Notes under the pieces: generated by a model
Seen by the model: only the letters and a program-made list of their open reading frames with translations
Told to the model about the DNA's origin: nothing
Databases searched by the model: none
Shown: positions 32,290-37,457 of the stretch, in pieces
Layout: every line of letters begins with the position of its first letter
Position numbering within the stretch: position 1 is the stretch's first letter
Position numbers and translations under genes: made by a program
Assembly (NCBI RefSeq): GCF_019243155.1
Contig: NZ_JAFAUS010000306.1
Coordinates: 1-37,457, forward strand
Direction of reading: 5' to 3'
Length of the DNA: 37,457 bases
Source of the DNA: Mycobacterium sp.
GTDB taxonomy: Bacteria; Actinomycetota; Actinomycetes; Mycobacteriales; Mycobacteriaceae

Positions 32290-33075
32290 TCAGCGGCCTT
32301 CGATCAACTCGAGCGCCAGCGCGGCGACCTCAGTGGGCCGGGCGTAGGGCACCATGTGGTTGCAGTCGAAATCGAGCAGCCGGAATTCGGGCCCCAATCG
32401 TTCTTGTAGCCCGGTGATCAGCTCCTCGCTGACGTAGGGCGGCGAGGTCCGCAGCGCCCGCACCAACGTTGTCGGCGTCCCGGCGGGCGGCAGCACGATG
32501 TCGCGCGCCAGCTCGCTCCAGTACGACATCATCGCGGGGATGCTGATGCGCCAGCCGTATCGCCCGCTCGGCAACTCGATCAGATGCTCGTCGATCTCGG
32601 CCTTCAGCAACGCGGGTTCGACATCAGCCCACGAGCCCGTGGCCTTTTCCGCGCGCGGTTCCTCGACGTCGGGGTAGTCGGGGGAGGACAGCATCGCTTC
32701 GGCTATGTAGCGCGTCCACATGCCGTCGAGCCCGACCGCCGGGTCGAGCAGCAGCAGCGCGCCCACCCGATCCGGACGGGCCGAGGCCAAATGCATTGCG
32801 AGCCCGCCCCCGAATGAGTGACCGATGATCAGCACCGGCGCGTCGGCCTCGTTGTCGAGCAGATCCGCCAGCGCCGAGACGTTGGCGTCGATCGTCCACG
32901 GCGCCGCCCACGTCGACCTGCCATGACCGAGCAGATCCGGTGCGGCCATGCCGATCTCGGGCAGGAAGCCGGACAGGTGCTGCCAGCGCTGCCCGTGGCC
33001 GGTCAAACCGTGGATCGCCAGAATCCGCACCGGGCCGGGCGGACCGTAGCGGTGCACATGCAGGGGAGCGGTCAC
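32290..33075 (-). CDS. lipV: Alpha/beta-hydrolase LipV
   Basis: A 261-aa alpha/beta-hydrolase from GTG 33075. LAIHGLTGHGQRW is the oxyanion segment, IIGHSFGGGLAMHLA carries the nucleophile (GHSFG), and DCNHMVPYARP the catalytic His. LLLLDPAVGL follows the fifth strand. It lies where Rv3203 (lipV) lies in M. tuberculosis; the recalled annotated length there is shorter (224 aa), possibly due to a later start. No signal peptide. It probably hydrolyses short acyl esters, and is co-transcribed with the ATL gene. Confidence 0.87.
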   Translation of the reverse strand: MTAPLHVHRYGPPGPVRILAIHGLTGHGQRWQHLSGFLPEIGMAAPDLLGHGRSTWAAPWTIDANVSALADLLDNEADAPVLIIGHSFGGGLAMHLASARPDRVGALLLLDPAVGLDGMWTRYIAEAMLSSPDYPDVEEPRAEKATGSWADVEPALLKAEIDEHLIELPSGRYGWRISIPAMMSYWSELARDIVLPPAGTPTTLVRALRTSPPYVSEELITGLQERLGPEFRLLDFDCNHMVPYARPTEVAALALELIEGR

Positions 33076-33138
33076 CCGTCGATGGTGCCAGTCGACACTG
33101 ACGCGGCTCTAGGGCGGTCGGCAGATGCGGTCCCCGCC

Positions 33139-33333
33139 TCAGCGATCATCCCAGTCGTCCTCTTCGGGGACGGTGTACGCCTGCTCGATCACGTCGGCTT
33201 CGTTGGCATCGCGATCCGCTGCCAGGTAGTCGATGTCCAGGCCCGCCTCGCCGGAATCGACTGGCCGCAGTTGATCCGCGGCATCGCCTTCGGGTGTTTC
33301 GTCGGTGGGGAAGCCGCGTTCGACGTCCTTCAC
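33139..33333 (-). CDS. Small acidic protein, function unknown
   Basis: From GTG 33333 (VKDVERGFPTDETPEGDAAD) the protein is 64 aa with many Asp and Glu and no Cys or membrane span. GAGAGG lies about 9 nt upstream. The track ATG at 33432 would add 33 residues overlapping the adnA start and looks wrong. The ending NEADVIEQAYTVPEEDDWDD recalls a group of short acidic mycobacterial proteins, but I cannot name the family. It diverges from adnA and lies upstream of lipV, 63 bp away. Confidence 0.72.
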   Translation of the reverse strand: MKDVERGFPTDETPEGDAADQLRPVDSGEAGLDIDYLAADRDANEADVIEQAYTVPEEDDWDDR

Positions 33334-33426
33334 GATTGACAACCTCTCGTAACGGGTGGACTGCTTGACCTCCAGCCTAAGAGCCGACGCCCGCGCCGGC
33401 TGGATGAACTTGTCACACCCCGGTGG

Positions 33427-36400
33427 TTGCATGCAGCCATGTCATACACCTGGGACGACGAGGCGCAGGCTCTGCTGGCGCAAGGGCTGCGCGGGCAGGT
33501 GCGTGTCCTCGGCGGTCCCGGTACCGGCAAGAGCAGCCTGCTGATCGACGCCGCGGTCGCCCAGATCGACGCCGGTGTCGAGCCGGAAACGGTTCTGCTG
33601 CTTACCGGTTCCGGTCGGCTCGGGGTGCGCGCCCGCAGCAGCCTGACCACCGCGTTGCTTCGGCCCCGCGCCAGCGGTCCGTGCCGCGTCGCCGTCCGCG
33701 AGCCGTTGGTGCGCACCGTGCACAGCTACGCATACGCGGTCCTGCGGCGGGCGGCCGAACGGGCCGGCGACGCGCCACCGCGGCTGGTCACCAGCGCCGA
33801 ACAGGACGCCATCATCCGGGAACTGCTGGCCGGTGACCTCGAAGACGGACCGCGCGCCGCGACGGCGTGGCCTTCTCATCTGCTGCCCGCGCTGAGCACC
33901 GCCGGTTTCGCGACCGAACTGCGAAACCTGTTGGCCCGCTGCACCGAACGCGGCGTGGACCCGAAGGAACTCGAACGGCTGGGCCGCCGCTGCCGGCGCC
34001 CGGAATGGACGGCTGCGGGTCAATTCGCGCGGCAGTACGAGCAGGTGATGTTGCTGCGGGCGGCGGTGGGCACGGCGGCGCCGCAGGCGACGACGCCCGC
34101 GCTGGGTGCCGCCGAGCTCGTGGGCGCCGCTCTGGAAGCCTTCGCGATCGACCCCGAATTGCTTGCGGCCGAACGTAATCGGGCGCGGGTGTTGTTGGTC
34201 GACGACGCCCAGCAACTCGATCCGCAGGCTGCCCGCCTGGTGAAGGCTCTTGCGACCGGCGCCGAGCTGGCGGTGATCGCCGGCGACCCCAACCAGGCGG
34301 TGTTCGGGTTCCGTGGCGGGGAATCCGCCGGATTGCTGGCCGACGATTCACGGTCGGTGATGTTGACGGTGTCGCAGCGCTGCGCTCCCGCGGTCGCGCG
34401 TGCTGTCAGCGGCGTCGCGCACCGACTGCCGGGCGGCAGCGGCGGCAAGCGGATCGACGGCACCGGGGCCGACGACGGGTCGGTCACGGTGCGCCTGGCC
34501 GGGTCGGCGCACGCCGAGGCGGCGATAATCGCCGACGCGCTGCGGCGTGCGCACCTGATCGACGGCGTGCCGTGGTCACGGATGGCGGTCATCGTCCGGT
34601 CGGTGCCCCGGGCGGGCGCGCGTTTGCCGCGGGCGCTGGCCGCGGCGGGCGTGCCGGTGGCGGCGCCCGCGGCCAGCGGACCGTTGTGCGAGGAGCCGGC
34701 GGCCCAGGCGATGCTCACGGTGCTGGCGGCCACCGCCGACGGACTCGACGGCCGGCAGGCGATGTCGCTGCTGACCGGTCCCATCGGTCGCGTCGACCCG
34801 GTGGCGTTGCGGCAGCTGCGCCGAACGCTGCAGCGCGCCAACCCGCAACGTAGGCCCGGTGACTTCGCGGATCTGTTGGTAGCCGCGCTGTCCGGCGAAA
34901 AGCTGCCGGCGGGGCCGCAATTTCGCCCGCTACAGCGGGTGCGCGCGGTGCTGGACGCGGCCGCGAGTTGCGATGGCGCGGGCCAAGATCCGCGCTACAC
35001 GCTGTGGGCCGCCTGGCAGCGGTCCGGACTGCAGCGCCGCTGGCTCACGGCCAGCGAGCGCGGTGGCCCGATCGGCGCCCAGGCCACTCGGGACCTCGAG
35101 TCGGTGACCACTTTGTTCGACATCACCGACCAATACGTGTCCCGCACCTCCGGCGCGTCGTTGCGTGGACTCGTCGACCACATCGCCGCGCTGCAGCTGC
35201 CGGGCGGCAATGCCGAACCGGTGTCGCCGGTGGAGCAGGTCAGGGTGCTCAGTGCGCACGCCGCACTGGGGCACGAGTGGGATTTCGTGATCATCGCCGG
35301 GTTGCAGGACGGGTTGTGGCCCAACACGATTCCGCGCGGCGGTGTGCTGGGCACGCAGCGGTTGCTGGACGCGATGGACGGCATCACCGAGGACGTGTCG
35401 GTGCGTGCGCCCCTGCTGGCCGAGGAGCGCAGGCTGTTAGTGGCGGCGCTGGGCCGGGCCCGGCGTCGCTTGTTGGTGACGGCGGTCGACAGCGACAGCG
35501 ATGGGCCGGGCCAGGAGGCCGCGCTGCCCTCGGCGTTCTTCTACGAGATCGCGCAATGTTCCGACGGCGGCAACGATCTGGCTGCCGTGCAGCCGATTTC
35601 AGCCCCGCGGGTGTTGTCCGCGGCGGCGCTGGTGGGCCGCTTGCGCGGCGTCGTCTGCGCGCCCCAGGGCGCCGTGGACGACGAGGCCCGAGATTGCGCG
35701 GCAACGCAATTGGCGCGGCTGGCCAAAGCGGGTGTGCCGGGCGCCGACCCGGCCGGCTGGCACGGCCTGACGCCGACCAGCACGAGCGAACCGTTGCGGG
35801 GCAGCGGCGATGTCGTCACGTTGACGCCGTCGACGCTGCAGACGCTCAGCGATTGCCCGTTGCGCTGGCTGGCCGAACGCCACGGCGGGACCAGTCCGCG
35901 TGATCTGCGGTCGACCATCGGTTCGGTGCTGCACGCGCTGGTCGCCGAATCGCACAGAAGCGGAAACGAACTACAGGTCGAGCTCGAGCGTGCCTGGCGG
36001 CACCTGCCCTTCGACGCCCAGTGGCATTCCGCCAATGAGTTGGACCGGTACCGCGCGATGGTGCAGGCATTCACCGAGTGGCGCACCCAAACCCGCGGCG
36101 CACTGACCGAGGTGGGCGTCGAGGTCGAGATCGACGGGACCCTGACCACGCCGCGGGCTGACGGCGGCGAGGTTCGGCTGCGGGGGCGAGTCGACAGGCT
36201 GGAGCGCGACGCCGCCGACAGGCTCGTGATCGTCGACATCAAGACCGGCAAGACGCCGGTCAGCAAGGACGACGCCCAGCAGCACGCCCAGCTCGCGATG
36301 TATCAGCTGGCGGTGGCCGAAGGCATGGTCGTCGATGGCGACCAGCCCGGTGGCGCACGGTTGGTCTACCCCGGTAAGACCGGGGCCGCGGGTGCCGTTG

Positions 36401-36573
36401 AGCGCGAACAGGATCCACTGACCCCGGCAGGACAAGACGAATGGCGCGATGTCGTGCGGCTGGCGGCCGACGCGACGGCCGGGCCGCAGTTCGTTGCCCG
36501 GCGCAACGACGGTTGCACGCATTGTCCGATACGTCCCTCCTGCCCGGCGCAGGTCGACGGGTCGACGCGGTGA
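33427..36573 (+). CDS. adnA: ATP-dependent helicase-nuclease subunit AdnA
   Basis: A 1048-aa UvrD-like SF1 helicase fused to a RecB/AddB-type nuclease. Walker A is GGPGTGKS (about 29-36), motif II is LLVDDAQQL (DDAQ in place of DEAQ or DEYQ), and motif III is AGDPNQAVFGFRG. The nuclease has RLVIVDIKTGK. Cys in SDCPLRWLAE, with CTHCPIRPSC at the end, supplies four Cys for an AddB-like Fe-S cluster. Order and length match Rv3202c (AdnA). With AdnB it resects double-strand breaks for recombination. The start could also be ATG 33439. The stop overlaps adnB (GTGA). Confidence 0.95.
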   Translation: MHAAMSYTWDDEAQALLAQGLRGQVRVLGGPGTGKSSLLIDAAVAQIDAGVEPETVLLLTGSGRLGVRARSSLTTALLRPRASGPCRVAVREPLVRTVHSYAYAVLRRAAERAGDAPPRLVTSAEQDAIIRELLAGDLEDGPRAATAWPSHLLPALSTAGFATELRNLLARCTERGVDPKELERLGRRCRRPEWTAAGQFARQYEQVMLLRAAVGTAAPQATTPALGAAELVGAALEAFAIDPELLAAERNRARVLLVDDAQQLDPQAARLVKALATGAELAVIAGDPNQAVFGFRGGESAGLLADDSRSVMLTVSQRCAPAVARAVSGVAHRLPGGSGGKRIDGTGADDGSVTVRLAGSAHAEAAIIADALRRAHLIDGVPWSRMAVIVRSVPRAGARLPRALAAAGVPVAAPAASGPLCEEPAAQAMLTVLAATADGLDGRQAMSLLTGPIGRVDPVALRQLRRTLQRANPQRRPGDFADLLVAALSGEKLPAGPQFRPLQRVRAVLDAAASCDGAGQDPRYTLWAAWQRSGLQRRWLTASERGGPIGAQATRDLESVTTLFDITDQYVSRTSGASLRGLVDHIAALQLPGGNAEPVSPVEQVRVLSAHAALGHEWDFVIIAGLQDGLWPNTIPRGGVLGTQRLLDAMDGITEDVSVRAPLLAEERRLLVAALGRARRRLLVTAVDSDSDGPGQEAALPSAFFYEIAQCSDGGNDLAAVQPISAPRVLSAAALVGRLRGVVCAPQGAVDDEARDCAATQLARLAKAGVPGADPAGWHGLTPTSTSEPLRGSGDVVTLTPSTLQTLSDCPLRWLAERHGGTSPRDLRSTIGSVLHALVAESHRSGNELQVELERAWRHLPFDAQWHSANELDRYRAMVQAFTEWRTQTRGALTEVGVEVEIDGTLTTPRADGGEVRLRGRVDRLERDAADRLVIVDIKTGKTPVSKDDAQQHAQLAMYQLAVAEGMVVDGDQPGGARLVYPGKTGAAGAVEREQDPLTPAGQDEWRDVVRLAADATAGPQFVARRNDGCTHCPIRPSCPAQVDGSTR

Positions 36574-37457
36574 ACGCGCGCTACACCCCCGGCGAATTGG
36601 CAAGCGCGCTGGGGCTTTTCCCGCCAACCGCCGAGCAGTCGGCCGTCATCGCGGCGCCGCCGGGGCCACTGGTCGTCATCGCCGGCGCCGGCGCCGGCAA
36701 GACCGAGACGATGGCCGCGCGGGTGGTGTGGCTCATCGCCAGCGGCTATGCCGAGCCGGGCCAGGTGCTGGGGTTGACGTTCACCCGCAAGGCCGCCGGC
36801 CAGCTGCTGCGCCGAGTCCGGGCCCGGCTGGGCCGGCTGGCCGGCATCGGCCTGGACCTGACCGGTGGCCGGGCGGACTCCGAGCCGGCGGGTGCCCCGG
36901 TGGTCAGCACCTACCACGCCTTCGCGGGATCGCTGCTGCGTGACCACGGGCTGCTGTTGCCCGTCGAACCCGACACCCGGCTACTCGGCGAAACCGAGTT
37001 GTGGCAGCTGGCTTTCGACGTCGTGAGCGGGTACCGCGGCGAGCTGCACACCGATAAGACCCCGGCCGCCGTCACCTCGATGGTGCTGCGCCTGTGGGGA
37101 CAGCTGACCGAACACCTGGTGGACACCCGGCAGCTCTGCGACACCCACGTGGAGCTGGAGCGGCTGGTCCACGCCCTTCCCGCGGGCCCCTACCAGCGGG
37201 ACCGCGGACCGAGCCAGTGGCTGCTGCGCATGCTGACCACTCAGACCGAACGCGCCGAGCTGGTTCCGCTGCTCGACGCGCTCAACGAGCGGATGCGCGC
37301 CGAGAAGGTGATGGATTTCGGTATGCAGATGGCGTCGGCGGCGCGGCTGGCCGCGGCCTTCCCGCAAGTCGGCGCGGACCTGCGCAGCCGCTATCGGGTG
37401 GTCCTGCTCGACGAATACCAGGACACCGGCCACGCCCAGCGCATCGCGCTGTCGGCG
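36570..37457 (+). CDS. adnB: ATP-dependent helicase-nuclease subunit AdnB, N-terminal part (cut by window edge)
   Basis: GTG 36570, overlapping the adnA TGA, opens a frame that runs 296 codons to the window end, so the track misses it. It begins VNARYTPGELASALGLFPPT. UvrD-type motifs follow: EQSAVIAAP (Q), IAGAGAGKTETM (Walker A), LTFTRKAAGQLL (Ia), STYHAFAGSLL (Ic) and LLDEYQDTGHAQ (II). These match Rv3201c (AdnB, about 1100 aa), the lead motor of the AdnAB complex. Motifs III-VI and the nuclease domain lie beyond the window. Confidence 0.95.
   Translation, partial: MNARYTPGELASALGLFPPTAEQSAVIAAPPGPLVVIAGAGAGKTETMAARVVWLIASGYAEPGQVLGLTFTRKAAGQLLRRVRARLGRLAGIGLDLTGGRADSEPAGAPVVSTYHAFAGSLLRDHGLLLPVEPDTRLLGETELWQLAFDVVSGYRGELHTDKTPAAVTSMVLRLWGQLTEHLVDTRQLCDTHVELERLVHALPAGPYQRDRGPSQWLLRMLTTQTERAELVPLLDALNERMRAEKVMDFGMQMASAARLAAAFPQVGADLRSRYRVVLLDEYQDTGHAQRIALSA

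Overview
The window is high-GC actinobacterial chromosome and almost certainly comes from a nontuberculous Mycobacterium. WhiB1, SigH/RshA, the biotinylated TB7.3 protein, PdtaS, TB9.4, MoeZ and AdnA/AdnB look orthologous to M. tuberculosis Rv3201c-Rv3224 and lie in the same order. Those orthology calls rest on recalled family sequences; no search was run. I cannot name the species.

Layout. (1) 1-8250 is an accessory metabolic region. A truncated SDR gene (minus) diverges from a tightly overlapping plus-strand operon: metallo-beta-lactamase-fold hydrolase, SDR, sulfotransferase-family protein, VOC protein and zinc-type alcohol dehydrogenase. A minus-strand pair (DUF3556-like membrane protein, then FAD-dependent phytoene-desaturase-like oxidoreductase) meets this operon at overlapping stop codons. 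(2) 8250-13000 holds two PucR/CdaR-type regulators, two HdeD-like membrane proteins, a helical Ala-rich protein and a probable 45-aa membrane peptide. It looks like a lineage-specific stress or regulatory block. (3) 13100-37457 is conserved core: YbaK-type deacylase, SDR (Rv3224), sigH-rshA, the 24-aa ribosomal protein bL37, TB7.3, pdtaS, whiB1, a DAGK-family lipid kinase, an entC-gpm2-GNAT cluster, a ParA-like ATPase, rhlE with a beta-propeller-like membrane protein, a ferritin-like protein, an MmpS-like protein, TB9.4, a TetR regulator, a DUF3152 metalloprotease-like protein, moeZ, an APH-like protein, an alkyltransferase-like protein, lipV, a small acidic protein and adnA-adnB. adnB runs off the right edge.

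How the genes work together. SigH and its zinc anti-sigma factor RshA form the thiol-oxidative stress switch. A consensus-like SigH promoter and a strong ribosome-binding site upstream of the usual start suggest an extra N-terminally extended SigH. WhiB1 (Fe-S, NO-sensing) and PdtaS (orphan histidine kinase) add two more regulators and share a double-hairpin terminator region. EntC feeds isochorismate-derived metabolites, MoeZ activates sulfur carriers, and AdnAB resects double-strand breaks. No tRNA, rRNA, insertion sequence, phage or CRISPR was seen.

Most notable: the too-short-for-the-track bL37 gene; the probable SigH long isoform; an apparently lost stop codon in the sulfotransferase; an MBL hydrolase with one metal site degraded; a palindromic operator in the first divergent promoter; and several genes with a -10 box placed for leaderless translation.
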